NCBI RefSeq assembly: GCF_028598805.1
Contig: NZ_JAQRFI010000013.1
Coordinates: 30,603 to 94,602 of the forward strand
Reading direction: 5' to 3'
DNA: 64,000 nt
Source of the DNA: Xenorhabdus yunnanensis
GTDB lineage: Bacteria; Pseudomonadota; Gammaproteobacteria; Enterobacterales; Enterobacteriaceae
This document shows positions 18,549 to 34,016 of this stretch, one piece after another (position 1 is the first letter of the stretch; the number at the start of each line of letters is the position of its first letter). Under the pieces are notes generated by a model. It worked only from the letters and a program-made list of their open reading frames with translations. It was not told where the DNA came from and did no database searches. A program made the position numbers and the translations under genes.

Positions 18549-19439
18549 TCACGCGTCTTCTTCAATTTGATCCTGTGCAGCGTTTTGATCGAGCGAATAA
18601 CGATACAAGGCATTTTTCTTCACACCATGGATTTCTGCCGCCAATGCCGCCGCCTTTTTCAATGGAAGTTCTTTTTGCAGCAACGCCAGCGTTCGCAAGG
18701 CTTCTGGCGGCAAGCTATCATCCGCAGGTTTACGATACCCTTCCACAATCAGAACCATTTCTCCTCGACGACGGGTTTCATCTTCCCTGATCCATGTCAG
18801 AAGTTCACCAGCGGGCATTCCTCGAATAGATTCCCACGTTTTGGTCAATTCCCGTGCCAGAACCACATAACGATCCGCACCCCACACTTTCACAATATCT
18901 TCTAAACTGTCCAACAGACGATGTGTCGATTCGTAGAAAATCAGCGTTCGCGGCTCTTGTGCTAACTCGTGCAAAGTATCCTGGCGCCCCTTACTTTTGG
19001 CGGGTAAGAAACCTTCATAACAAAAGCGATCTGAAGGTAAGCCAGCAGCAGACAATGCTGTAATTGCCGCACAAGGACCAGGAAGTGGCACCACATTAAT
19101 GCCCGCTTCACGGCAGCGACGGACAAGGTGATAGCCCGGATCATTGATCAAAGGTGTACCGGCATCAGATACCAATGCGATGCTCATCCCTTGTTCAAGT
19201 TTCGTAAGTAATTGATCTGCTTTCTGCTGTTCATTATGATCATGAAGTGCGAACATGCGCGCATTAATGGCAAAATGTTGAAGCAACAAGCCAGTGTGTC
19301 GCGTATCTTCGGCTGCAATCAGATCGACATGTTTAAGAACTTCAAGAGCACGCTGAGTAATATCCCCCAGATTTCCAATAGGGGTTGGTACAACATATAG
19401 CGTGGATGTCGTAACCACTGCTCGATTGGTTTGATTCAT
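18549..19439 (-). CDS. rsmI: 16S rRNA 2'-O-methyltransferase RsmI
   Basis: A 296-residue SAM methyltransferase of the tetrapyrrole-methylase fold. N-terminal [20 protein letters not shown] is the RsmI signature, followed by [25 protein letters not shown] and FYESTHR. It methylates the 2'-OH of C1402 in 16S rRNA. It is divergent from lpoA with 64 bases between the starts, as in E. coli (yraL-yraM). Confidence 0.95.
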   Translation of the reverse strand: MNQTNRAVVTTSTLYVVPTPIGNLGDITQRALEVLKHVDLIAAEDTRHTGLLLQHFAINARMFALHDHNEQQKADQLLTKLEQGMSIALVSDAGTPLINDPGYHLVRRCREAGINVVPLPGPCAAITALSAAGLPSDRFCYEGFLPAKSKGRQDTLHELAQEPRTLIFYESTHRLLDSLEDIVKVWGADRYVVLARELTKTWESIRGMPAGELLTWIREDETRRRGEMVLIVEGYRKPADDSLPPEALRTLALLQKELPLKKAAALAAEIHGVKKNALYRYSLDQNAAQDQIEEDA

Positions 19440-19503
19440 TGTTTCATCCGAATGACCGATTTAAAATTGAGCATCTTTGAAAAAAAACATCACTGGATAC
19501 AGT

Positions 19504-21360
19504 ATGCTTCCCTCAATTTTTGTGCGTTTTAAAACTGGTTTAGTCTATACAGCGCTGCTGTCGACTATGATTATTGCAGGGTGTACCACGCCCGTACAGC
19601 AAGGGCAACCAACTTCTGAGCCTCAGGACAATATCAGCGCAGAGATTAACCGCTATCAAGCCATTATTGATGCAGCACACAATCAACCATCGCTGGATGT
19701 TATCCGTGCTTACATCGCGTTGGAGTCCTATTTAACAAAAAACCAAACAGATGATACCACCCGCCAGAAAAATCTTGATGAGACATGGCAATTACTGACG
19801 CATCTTTCACCCCGGCAAATGAGTGAATTGGTGATTAATGCCAACGAATATACATTGCAAAGTTGGCTTGATTTACTCAATACCTATCAGATCAATAAAC
19901 AGGATCTGGAGAAACTGCGTTCAGCTGTCCACGATTGGCAAATCCGTTATTCAAACAATCCTGCTGCACGTAGTTTACCTTCGCCCCTGCAACAAATTCT
20001 GCAAGAGACCAAAACCAGCCATGCCACAATTGGATTATTTCTGCCTTTGAGCGGTCCGACAAAAGTGTTTGGTGAAGCTATTCGCCAAGGTTTCCTTGAT
20101 GCACAAAAAGGATTGCCAAAGTTATCTTCATCAAGACCTGCATTGCCAAAACCAGAATTGCCAACGAATACCGTTGATTCAAATGGAGCAATCAACACCA
20201 CTCCATCTAATACTGAATCAGCTGATCCTGAAAATACCCGCGTTGCAAATTCAGAAAATAGTGGCGTTGCTGCGATTGAACCCGTATCTGACATGGATGC
20301 GGCCACAGATATCGTATCAACTGCGGATTCGGTACCAACAGTGGCTTCTACGATTAATGATGCCCCTATCAATAATCAGACTGTAAAAGTCTATGACACC
20401 AACAGCCAGCCACTCACTGCTCTGCTGGCACAGGCTGAACAAGATGGTGTGACTCTGGTCGTTGGGCCATTGCTGAAAATTAATGTAGAACAATTGGCTC
20501 AGATTGAAACTCCATTGAATATTCTGGCGCTCAATGAACTCGATGTACCACAAACGCAGCCAAGTATCTGTTATTTCTCGCTCTCTCCTGAAGATGAGGC
20601 GAAAAATGCCGCGATGCATATTTGGCAACAACAAAAGCGCAGTCCTCTGGTGTTGATACCCCGCACTGAATTGGGTACTCGAGTTGTAAAAGCCTTTGCA
20701 GAAGAGTGGCAAAAATTGGGCGGTCAGGCGGTATTGCAACAAGCTTTTGGAACACCGAGCGAAATGAGACAGTCCATGAACCGTGGTATTGGCATTCGCT
20801 TGTCTGGTACGCCAGTTATCCCCACAAGCTCAGCGACTACCCCTGTGGATGCTGTTTACATTATCGCGACAGCAAATGAACTGACCACCATCAAACCAAT
20901 GATCGATATGGCAATCAGTTCCCGTAAAAAACCGACTCTCTATGCCAGCTCACGCAGCAATACATCAGGCTCAGGCCCTGATTTCCGTCTAGAGATGGAT
21001 GGTATGCAATTTAGTGATATTCCATTGCTGACAGGTGCGAATGTGCCATTAATGCAACAAGCCGCCAAAAAATTCGCCAATGACTATTCTCTGATGCGCA
21101 TCTATGCAATGGGAATCGATGCATGGTCACTGGCTAACCAATTTGCGCAAATGCGGCAGGAGATGGGATTCCGCCTGAATGGTGCATCGGGAGAACTTTC
21201 CGTGACGGATAACTGCACCATCTTGCGTCAACTACCATGGATGCGATTCAATAGTGGTCGTATAGTTATTGAAGATCGATCAGACAGTATCGATAACACT
21301 GAGAATGCTAATAACACTGAAAATGTCGATAACGTGAATAATGCCGCTTACAACAATTAA
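19504..21360 (+). CDS. lpoA: Penicillin-binding protein activator LpoA, short N-domain
   Basis: An outer membrane lipoprotein that activates PBP1A. The signal peptide ends in a lipobox (IIAGC, Cys27). I start at MLPSIFVRFK, matching E. coli MVPSTFSRLK; a TTG 27 bases earlier is the alternative. The C-terminal periplasmic-binding-like domain is intact (ATIGLFLPLSGPTKVFG to the end), split by a Ser/Thr/Asn-rich low-complexity insert near residues 200-285. The N-terminal TPR domain is strongly shortened: only about 35 residues separate Cys27 from QPSLDVIRAYIALE, where E. coli, from memory, has about 120. The tail carries Asn-rich repeats (NTENANNTENVDN). Downstream yraN and diaA keep enteric order. 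Confidence 0.93.
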   Translation: MLPSIFVRFKTGLVYTALLSTMIIAGCTTPVQQGQPTSEPQDNISAEINRYQAIIDAAHNQPSLDVIRAYIALESYLTKNQTDDTTRQKNLDETWQLLTHLSPRQMSELVINANEYTLQSWLDLLNTYQINKQDLEKLRSAVHDWQIRYSNNPAARSLPSPLQQILQETKTSHATIGLFLPLSGPTKVFGEAIRQGFLDAQKGLPKLSSSRPALPKPELPTNTVDSNGAINTTPSNTESADPENTRVANSENSGVAAIEPVSDMDAATDIVSTADSVPTVASTINDAPINNQTVKVYDTNSQPLTALLAQAEQDGVTLVVGPLLKINVEQLAQIETPLNILALNELDVPQTQPSICYFSLSPEDEAKNAAMHIWQQQKRSPLVLIPRTELGTRVVKAFAEEWQKLGGQAVLQQAFGTPSEMRQSMNRGIGIRLSGTPVIPTSSATTPVDAVYIIATANELTTIKPMIDMAISSRKKPTLYASSRSNTSGSGPDFRLEMDGMQFSDIPLLTGANVPLMQQAAKKFANDYSLMRIYAMGIDAWSLANQFAQMRQEMGFRLNGASGELSVTDNCTILRQLPWMRFNSGRIVIEDRSDSIDNTENANNTENVDNVNNAAYNN

Positions 21361-21499
21361 ACATAAAATCACGTAAAAACAATTAGATAAATATTCATAT
21401 GGTACAAAGGTTCCCCCGAACATAAATAATAGTAGGGGGCGTAAAAGCAGGAAACAAAGCTACCGTTTGAAATATGAAAGGAATCGTGGTCATTTCAGG

Positions 21500-21883
21500 A
21501 TGAAAAAACCAACAAACAATCGCTATGCACTAGGGCGCCATTATGAACAACAAGCTAAACTGTTTTTGCAAAAACAAGGGCTTGTCTTTGTTGCTGAGAA
21601 TGTGAAAATTCGTGGTGGGGAAATCGATCTGATTATGCGTGATAAATATACATGGATATTCGTTGAAGTCCGTTTTCGTCAGAATGCACAATATGGTGGC
21701 GCCATTGCTACAATTACCCAAAGTAAGCGCAGAAAGCTTTTGTATACAGCGGCTGTCTGGCTGTCCCGACGAAATGAATGTCTGGAAACTGCACCATGCC
21801 GCTTCGATGTTTGTGCAATAACAGGCCAAAAATTTGAATGGCTGAAAAATGCCTTCACCCTGAATGAGAGCCTATTTCAGTAG
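21500..21883 (+). CDS. yraN: YraN family (UPF0102) endonuclease-like protein
   Basis: A 127-residue protein from the ATG at 21500 (MKKPTNNRYALGRHYEQQA). The UPF0102 core with restriction-endonuclease-like fold is visible: RGGEIDLIMRDKYTWIFVEV, with the E-x-D and E-V-R pattern, then YGGAIATITQSKRRKL. Biochemical function is unknown. An in-frame upstream ATG at 21473 exists but is less likely, because relatives begin near this point. It lies between lpoA and diaA, the conserved order. Confidence 0.88.
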   Translation: MKKPTNNRYALGRHYEQQAKLFLQKQGLVFVAENVKIRGGEIDLIMRDKYTWIFVEVRFRQNAQYGGAIATITQSKRRKLLYTAAVWLSRRNECLETAPCRFDVCAITGQKFEWLKNAFTLNESLFQ

Positions 21884-21934
21884 GTTCTCAATTTTCTCGC
21901 TAAATAAATATATTCTAAATACATAGGTCATAAC

Positions 21935-22525
21935 GTGCTGGATAGAATTAAAGTCTGCTTTACAGAAAGTATTCAAACTCAGATCGCAGCAGCAGAAGCA
22001 TTACCCGACGCAATCTCACGCGCCGCAATCATGATGGTTCAATCACTGCTGAGCGGCAATAAAATCCTTTGCTGTGGTAATGGTGGATCTGCCGCAACCG
22101 CACAGCGTTTTGCCGCCAGCATGATTAATCGCTTCGAAACGGATCGACCAAGTTTGCCTGCCCTGTCACTGAATACGGATAATGTGGTGATCACCGCCAT
22201 AGCCAACAGTAAACAGCCTGACGAAATCTACGCCAAACAAGTCAGAGCATTGGGAAATACAGGGGATGTTCTGCTTGCTATTTCTACACATGGAAACAGT
22301 CGGGATATCATCAAAGCGGTAGAAGCTGCTGTTACACGTGATATGACGATTGTCGCGCTGACAGGCTACGATGGTGGTGAATTGGCGGGCTTACTAGGCC
22401 CTCAGGATGTTGAAATACGCATTCCCTCACACCATAGCATCAGGATCCAAGAAGTCCATATGTTGACAATTAACTGTCTGTGCGACTTAATCGACAATAC
22501 ATTATTCCCTCATCAGGATGAATAA
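21935..22525 (+). CDS. diaA: DnaA initiator-associating protein DiaA
   Basis: A 196-residue SIS-domain protein almost identical in layout to E. coli DiaA ([58 protein letters not shown]). It forms a tetramer that binds DnaA at oriC and promotes timely initiation. Translation starts at GTG 21935. It is followed closely by dolP. Confidence 0.95.
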   Translation: MLDRIKVCFTESIQTQIAAAEALPDAISRAAIMMVQSLLSGNKILCCGNGGSAATAQRFAASMINRFETDRPSLPALSLNTDNVVITAIANSKQPDEIYAKQVRALGNTGDVLLAISTHGNSRDIIKAVEAAVTRDMTIVALTGYDGGELAGLLGPQDVEIRIPSHHSIRIQEVHMLTINCLCDLIDNTLFPHQDE

Positions 22526-22536
22526 GGAGCCAGCTT

Positions 22537-23112
22537 ATGCGGTTATTTTCTCTATTATTGGTATGTTTCAGCGCAATGCTATTACAAGGATGTATTGGCG
22601 CTGCCGTCGTAGGTTCGGCCGCGTTTGCCACAAAAGCCGGTTCAGATCCGCGAACAATTGGCCAACAAGTTGACGATACTACATTGGAAGCCCGTGTCAG
22701 CACGGCTATCAGCAAAGATCCACAAATTAAGGCACAAGCCCGTGTGGTCGCCACTGTCTATCAAAATAAGGTTCTTTTAACAGGCCAAAGCCCAAATATA
22801 GCTCTGGCTGAGCAGGCAAAACAGATTGCGTCGAAAGTTGAAGGCACCAAGGCGGTATATAACGAAATCCGTCAGGGTAACCCCATTTCATTGGGCACAG
22901 TTTCCTCCGATGCCTGGTTGACAACCAAAGTGCGCTCAAAAATTTTAGCCAGTGATGCCGTGAGGTCATCCAGCATCAAAGTGGTGACAGAAGATAGTGA
23001 AGTCTTTTTGTTTGGCATCGTCACTCGACAAGAAGGAAGTGACGCTGCGAAAATCGCCAGCGAAACCAGCGGCGTAAGACGTGTAACAACAGCATTTACA
23101 TATCTCAACTGA
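22537..23112 (+). CDS. dolP: Outer membrane lipoprotein DolP (two BON domains)
   Basis: A 191-residue lipoprotein with a signal peptide ending LLQGC (Cys19) and two BON domains (about 50-115 and 125-190; each shows the pattern V-x-x-x-I-x-x-x-D-P/A). DolP binds anionic lipid in the outer membrane and supports BAM complex function at division sites. It starts 11 bases after diaA and is probably in the same transcript, with an additional sigma-E promoter possible. Confidence 0.93.
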   Translation: MRLFSLLLVCFSAMLLQGCIGAAVVGSAAFATKAGSDPRTIGQQVDDTTLEARVSTAISKDPQIKAQARVVATVYQNKVLLTGQSPNIALAEQAKQIASKVEGTKAVYNEIRQGNPISLGTVSSDAWLTTKVRSKILASDAVRSSSIKVVTEDSEVFLFGIVTRQEGSDAAKIASETSGVRRVTTAFTYLN

Positions 23113-23151
23113 AAATCTCAGCCAAAAGCGATAGCTCAGCTAACAACCATT

Positions 23152-23177
23152 AAAGCGGCACCAATTTGGGCCGCTTT
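23152..23177. terminator. Convergent terminator between dolP and mtgA
   Basis: AAAGCGGC pairs with GCCGCTTT around a 10-base loop, with further pyrimidines after the right arm. It is placed between convergent genes. Confidence 0.75.
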
Positions 23178-23180
23178 CTC

Positions 23181-23909
23181 CTATCTCAAGTCATTTTGCT
23201 TTAAGTAATTCTCTCCCCCCATTAACTGCATTTGCCGCAAAATCCATTGTTGACGCTGCAATACATATTTAGTGGGAGCATCCACCTGATAGCGATGGGG
23301 GTTTGGCAGTACAGCAGCGAGCAACGCTGACTCAGAAACTGTCAATCGACTGGCAGGTTTGCCGAAGTAACGCTGGGCTGCTTCTTCAACACCAAAAATG
23401 CCATTGCCAAATTCGGCGATATTAAGATAGACCGTCAAAATACGTTTCTTTGACCATAGCAATTCCAGTACCGCCGTCATTCCCGTTTCCAACCCCTTTC
23501 TGACCCAACTCCGTCCTTCCCATAAAAATAAATTTTTGGTTGTTTGCTGAGAAATTGTCGATGCTCCCCGAATTCGCTTCTGATATTTTTTGTTATGCGC
23601 TATAGCAGTTTCAATAGCATCAAAATCAAATCCCCAATGTTTTGGAAATTTTTGATCTTCGGCTGCAACGACGGCTAATGCTATATAAGGTGAAATTTGA
23701 TTCTGATCTACCCATGAGGAATGAGAAACATAAGATAAATTAATTAACATTAAAGCGCCTATTTGTCTCTCTATCATCACCATAGAAAACGGCACCGGCA
23801 GAAATGAAAAAGCGATTACAGCAACAAACCACAGAACTGTGATCGACACGACAATTCTTTTCAGCCAGCGCCATAATATTGAAAAAGGATTTTTCATCCT
23901 ATTACTCAA
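23181..23909 (-). CDS. mtgA: Monofunctional peptidoglycan glycosyltransferase MtgA
   Basis: A GT51 glycosyltransferase of 238-242 residues. It has one N-terminal membrane helix ([17 protein letters not shown]), the catalytic [14 protein letters not shown] motif, [17 protein letters not shown], and [20 protein letters not shown]. It polymerises glycan strands from lipid II at the inner membrane. The TTG at 23909 gives MSNRMKNPF and overlaps the end of elbB by 8 bases; an ATG at 23897 is the alternative. It is translationally coupled to elbB. Confidence 0.93.
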   Translation of the reverse strand: MSNRMKNPFSILWRWLKRIVVSITVLWFVAVIAFSFLPVPFSMVMIERQIGALMLINLSYVSHSSWVDQNQISPYIALAVVAAEDQKFPKHWGFDFDAIETAIAHNKKYQKRIRGASTISQQTTKNLFLWEGRSWVRKGLETGMTAVLELLWSKKRILTVYLNIAEFGNGIFGVEEAAQRYFGKPASRLTVSESALLAAVLPNPHRYQVDAPTKYVLQRQQWILRQMQLMGGENYLKQNDLR

Positions 23910-24555
23910 TCATTCCCAATATTTCTCTAACCAATTTATCAATTCCTTTTTCTGCCTGAGACAGAGATTCTGCAAGCATATAAGCGGGTGTTGTTACAAT
24001 TTTATTTTCAAAATCAATGACAACACTATCAACGGGGCATTCAATATGTATGCCTCCCATCTTCTCTATTTCAGCCGCAGTTTCTGGATCATTGCCGATG
24101 GTTACTTTTATCGGTTTGCCTAATATTTTAGGTACCATAACAGGAGAAATGCACATAAACCCCATCGGCTTACCCTTCTTGTGCATATTTTGCACCACAC
24201 TTAATAACTCTTTATTTATTTCACAATCAGAACCTTTAGATGCGAAATTAGATAAATTCTTGACTACACCAAAACCCCCAGGAATAATCAGCGCATCCAA
24301 CTCATCAATATTAACTTTGGATAAAGGCTGTATATTTCCACGTGTTATACGGGAGGATTCTTCCATTATGTGGCGACTTTCTTTTTTCTCTTCTCCATTA
24401 AGGTGATTAATAACATAATGTTGTTCCTCATCAGGCGAAAAAAAAGACACTTCAGCGCCAAGACGGCTTAAAGAGAGCATAGTCAGGACTGATTCGTGAA
24501 TTTCACTTCCATCGTACACTCCGCATCCACTTAATATAACGGCAACAGATTTCAT
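23902..24555 (-). CDS. elbB: ElbB glyoxalase-like protein (DJ-1/PfpI family)
   Basis: A 217-residue class I amidotransferase-fold protein, recognised by [35 protein letters not shown] and [14 protein letters not shown] (nucleophile Cys in FMCIS). E. coli ElbB has weak glyoxalase activity and was linked to isoprenoid synthesis; its true role is unclear. GGAGAG precedes the ATG at 24555; an upstream in-frame ATG at 24567 would place that GGAG inside the gene. It is upstream of mtgA and divergent from arcZ. Confidence 0.92.
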   Translation of the reverse strand: MKSVAVILSGCGVYDGSEIHESVLTMLSLSRLGAEVSFFSPDEEQHYVINHLNGEEKKESRHIMEESSRITRGNIQPLSKVNIDELDALIIPGGFGVVKNLSNFASKGSDCEINKELLSVVQNMHKKGKPMGFMCISPVMVPKILGKPIKVTIGNDPETAAEIEKMGGIHIECPVDSVVIDFENKIVTTPAYMLAESLSQAEKGIDKLVREILGMIE

Positions 24556-24673
24556 ATTTCTCTCCATTTGTAGTAGATTAATGCTTAACCCCTTAGAGGG
24601 TTAAACACCAATCTTCATCACAGATTTTAATGAATCTTGTAACAAAAAATCTTATCTTTGCTATGTTGGTACT

Positions 24674-24800
24674 TGTGTTCTATACGGAAGAATTCTTTAA
24701 TTACTCGCATCGAAAATAAATCTTAGATAAGCGGGTAAACAAGTTTCCCTGGTGTTGGCGCAGTATTAGCGCACCCCAACTTCGGTTGGGGTTATTTTTT
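24674..24800 (+). ncRNA. arcZ: Hfq-dependent small RNA ArcZ
   Basis: The strand opposite arcB carries the conserved 3' part of ArcZ: TTTCCCTGGTGTTGGCGCAG, TATTAGCGCACCCC, then a CCCCAAC-TTCG-GTTGGGG terminator with seven Ts. E. coli ArcZ has the same seed (GTGTTGGCGCAGTATT) at the same location between elbB and arcB. After RNase E cleavage the 3' fragment activates rpoS and represses arcB and other targets. The 5' end is approximate, set from the usual length of about 121 nt; TATGTT at 24662 is a possible -10 box. Confidence 0.9.
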
Positions 24801-27131
24801 TGTAGCGCTTGATAACCAATTTCTCAATATTTCTATATCCTGCTTCCATTCCAACTTTAACTCATCCACCCACTCTTGAACATTATCCCACCACGCAGGT
24901 AAATCTGGTGACTGAATCTGCTGAGCCAATTGCTGCAAGTGACGTAACCCTACTGAACCAGCCGCCCCTTTAATCTTATGAGCCTCTTCCGTGATGCCTT
25001 TTTGATCTCTGGCAGTCATGTTGGAGTCCAGCAAAGAAATGTAACTTGGCATCATGGTTTCAAAAATAGACAGGTTATCTATAATCATTTTGGATCCAAC
25101 CAATTCGATGTATTGGTTAAGCATCTCTATATCTAGCCGCTCTTCATCCTGATTCACAATAACAACTTCCGGTAAGATACTTTCAGATTCAGATGTCTTA
25201 CCCCAATATCTTTCTATTACGGCAGTCAATTCCTTGACGGATAGCGGTTTATTGAGCACATCATCCATGCCTGCATCAAGGTATTCTTTTTTATCCTTCA
25301 ATACATTAGCCGTCAGAGCGATCAAAGGAGGCAAGGATTGAGAGGAGTAACGCTGGTGCAATTGACGGGCGATATCGAGTCCGGTCATATCCGGCAATTG
25401 GATATCCAGTAGCACTAAATCATATTCATCAGGATCAAACATTGCCAATGCATCATGGCCATTCATGGCTACATCCACGCTGTTACCCAGTTTCTCCAGC
25501 ACAGAACGAGCCACAATGACATTCAATTCAATATCTTCCACCAACAAGATGTTAAGTGCTGGCAATGGCACAGTATCTTGTTCAGCCTTCCCTTCTGGGT
25601 TATCACCAATGGCTGGAGCAACAACAGACAAAGTAAAGCAAGAACCTTGGCCTAACGTACTTTTCACTGCAATGTTTCCCCCCATGCCTTGAGCAAGGCG
25701 CTTCGAAACCGCAAGGCCAATGCCTGTGCCTGTCGCAGGGCGTCCGCCAGCACTGTCTTTGACCTGATAATACATTGCGAAGATTTTTTCCAGCTCATCA
25801 GGAGGAATGCCAATACCGGAGTCCGTTACTTCAAAAAATAAGCGCTCTCCTTCTTCACGCCAGATACGAACCCTAATTTCACCTTGAAGCGTAAATTTGA
25901 CGGCGTTGCTAATCAGGTTCCACAAGATTTGTCGCAAGCGGGTTCCATCAGTAAGTACTTTTGCTGGTAATGGCTGCTCTGGTTCCAATACAAATTTAAT
26001 TCCTTTCGGCTGCGCCAATAAACCTGAAATGTTCTCCAAATCTGTTATGAAACCCGTGAAATCAACCGGTTGGTTATCAAGCTGAACCTTGCGGCGCTCA
26101 ATTTTATCTAATTCAATGATATCATTAAAAATATTCCCCAAGGTAACGGCGCTGACATGAATCGTTTCCAGATATTTGCATTGCTCTGGTGTTAAGTCGG
26201 TATCCATCAATATTCGGCTCAAGCCCACGATGCCATTTAAAGGCGTACGAAGCTCATGGCTAATCGTAGAGATAAAAGTCGTTTTATCCCTACTGGCATT
26301 CTCCAATGCGTCCTGATAGCGCTTACGCTCCGTTATATCGCGCCCAAATCCCATTAGCCCATGTCGCTTGCCAACGCGATCATAAAAAGGGACTTTCCTT
26401 AGCTCAAAACAGGCCTTGCGACCATCGGGATAAACTAACCATTGCTCATAAGTCAGGGATACATTGTGGCGAAATACTTTTTCATCAGTTTCCATCACCT
26501 TGCTGGCAATTTCTTTATCGTAAACATCCGTCGGCGTCAGACCTATGAGATTTTTTTCGCTTTTGCCAGTCAGCAATTCCATCGCCCTATTACAGCCGGA
26601 AAATTCATTCTCTTCATTACGGTAATAAACTAAATCTGGGGAGGCATCCAGAAATGAACGCAATAGTATTGATTGCTGCTCAAGTTCAATCTGGGTTTTT
26701 TCTCGGTGCTCCATTTCCAGTTTAAGTTTATCCAACAAAACCAAATGCGTTTTTTCCGCCTTTTCTCTATCGCCGATCTCTTGATTTAATTGGGCAATAT
26801 TTTCTTTGAGTTGCAGATTTAATGCCGCATCGCGCTGACGCATTTCTTCAAGTTTTTCGACCAGACTAGATAAACGCTGGCGGGATTCTTCAAGTTGCTC
26901 AACTACGATGGAAAGGAAATAAACCGCCCAAGGTGTGATCAACAAACCAAAAAAGATGGAGCGGATTAAGTCAATACTCTCCACTTTTCCAGTCAGTACG
27001 GCTGTGACTGCCATCTGCATAGCTATAGCAAGAATAACCAAAGCCGATGCAAGCAACATAGAAAAACGCACCAGCCCCAGCTTCATCATCAAATCTACAT
27101 AATATTGGGCAAGCCCTCGAATCAGCTTCAT
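24792..27131 (-). CDS. arcB: Anaerobic/redox sensor histidine kinase ArcB
   Basis: A 779-residue tripartite hybrid kinase collinear with E. coli ArcB. Two membrane helices (residues about 20-80) are followed by a leucine-rich coiled coil, a PAS domain (PDLVYYRNEENEFSGCNRAM) and the H box ISHELRTPLNG. Then come an ATPase domain (DSGIGIP; GTGIGLAVS), a receiver domain (LVLLDIQLPDM) and a C-terminal HPt domain (EEAHKIKGAAGSVGL). It senses quinone redox state and phosphorylates ArcA. I start at MKLIRGLAQYY (27131), where E. coli starts, not at the longer frame to 27167. Its stop overlaps the arcZ terminator. Confidence 0.96.
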   Translation of the reverse strand: MKLIRGLAQYYVDLMMKLGLVRFSMLLASALVILAIAMQMAVTAVLTGKVESIDLIRSIFFGLLITPWAVYFLSIVVEQLEESRQRLSSLVEKLEEMRQRDAALNLQLKENIAQLNQEIGDREKAEKTHLVLLDKLKLEMEHREKTQIELEQQSILLRSFLDASPDLVYYRNEENEFSGCNRAMELLTGKSEKNLIGLTPTDVYDKEIASKVMETDEKVFRHNVSLTYEQWLVYPDGRKACFELRKVPFYDRVGKRHGLMGFGRDITERKRYQDALENASRDKTTFISTISHELRTPLNGIVGLSRILMDTDLTPEQCKYLETIHVSAVTLGNIFNDIIELDKIERRKVQLDNQPVDFTGFITDLENISGLLAQPKGIKFVLEPEQPLPAKVLTDGTRLRQILWNLISNAVKFTLQGEIRVRIWREEGERLFFEVTDSGIGIPPDELEKIFAMYYQVKDSAGGRPATGTGIGLAVSKRLAQGMGGNIAVKSTLGQGSCFTLSVVAPAIGDNPEGKAEQDTVPLPALNILLVEDIELNVIVARSVLEKLGNSVDVAMNGHDALAMFDPDEYDLVLLDIQLPDMTGLDIARQLHQRYSSQSLPPLIALTANVLKDKKEYLDAGMDDVLNKPLSVKELTAVIERYWGKTSESESILPEVVIVNQDEERLDIEMLNQYIELVGSKMIIDNLSIFETMMPSYISLLDSNMTARDQKGITEEAHKIKGAAGSVGLRHLQQLAQQIQSPDLPAWWDNVQEWVDELKLEWKQDIEILRNWLSSATKK

Positions 27132-27432
27132 AACCGCTCCCAGTAAAATTATTCCCGGTAAAGTCACCAGATTGAATCATAACGCAAAAAAGCCCCAACT
27201 TCGTTGAGTGATATCACCCTTAAACCCTATGTAGAATAAAATATCCAAAAAATAGAATAACTATGCAAATAGGTTTCAATCATCTTTTTTGAGATTAAAA
27301 AACAATCAATCACATTCTCTTGAAAAGAAGAAAATACACATAACAAATCCAATCTAAAATAAATTATCAGTATAAAATGTTAAATATTTTGCATTTTAAA
27401 GCATATATAAAATAGATAATGTGGTAATTTTA

Positions 27433-27446
27433 GTGATATAAATCAC
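27433..27446. promoter_or_regulatory. CRP-type site 1 upstream of gltB
   Basis: GTGATATAAATCAC is a GTGA-N6-TCAC palindrome, the core of the CRP consensus. It lies 366 bases upstream of the gltB ATG and 302 bases upstream of the divergent arcB start. The match is seen; binding is inferred. Confidence 0.5.
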
Positions 27447-27459
27447 ATCACCTAAGAGG

Positions 27460-27473
27460 GTGATCTTGGTCAC
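27460..27473. promoter_or_regulatory. CRP-type site 2 upstream of gltB
   Basis: GTGATCTTGGTCAC is a second GTGA-N6-TCAC motif, centred 27 bases from the first. The pair lies in the 680-base arcB-gltB divergent region, which otherwise shows only AT-rich sequence. E. coli gltBDF is known to be controlled by Lrp, IHF and CRP from far-upstream sites, so regulation of gltB is the better guess. Confidence 0.5.
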
Positions 27474-27811
27474 AAAAGACAAAAACTCAATGTTTCTTCA
27501 TTAAAATCAATCAAATAAATAAAATCTTCCTACAAAAAACGCAATTTGACACTATTTGACCTACTCTATTTTTATCGTTAAGTTGGGAATTCACTGAAAA
27601 TCACCTGTCGGATAATCATCCGTCTCATATTTATGCAGTGACATATGACATAACATCATTTTGATTTACCGCTTGTGGATATCAATAAAACAAGTGGCGT
27701 TTAACTGAGGGCGCGAATTAGACGCCCGTAGAAATAAATATATCTATGCCATCTCGCGAGTGATGTGAGAGTCAGACAGAAAGAGTCGGACAGAACTTGG
27801 GGAGTTTTACA

Positions 27812-33698
<5,887 letters not shown>

Positions 33699-33723
33699 TA
33701 TCCAATTCTTTTTCTTCTAATGA

Positions 33724-33749
33724 CTTCTCCGATCCCTGAGTCGGAGAAG
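33724..33749 (+). terminator. Hairpin after gltD
   Basis: A perfect 9-bp stem, CTTCTCCGA / TCGGAGAAG, with an 8-base loop, 25 bases after the gltD stop. There is no T run, so termination strength is uncertain. The rest of the 318-base gap to the next gene is AT-rich, with no other recognised element. Confidence 0.5.
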
Positions 33750-34016
33750 ATCTCAAAAACATAAAAATCCCGTCGGTTTTTTATTTTCTTTTTACTACCA
33801 CACTAGTTGTATTTTTTCGATTTATACGACTATTCTTATATTCTAAAGTCAAATATACCGATTTAATCTCCCACTCATTATAACAATACAACAATAGTGC
33901 AACACCGTAATACAGCCATAAGGCTTATTTTTTTCGAAAAGAAAGTTGCTCAAAGTAACTGGTTAAATAGACGTGAAATAAAAGATCATTAAAACGATAA
34001 TAACAGGAAGAAATAC

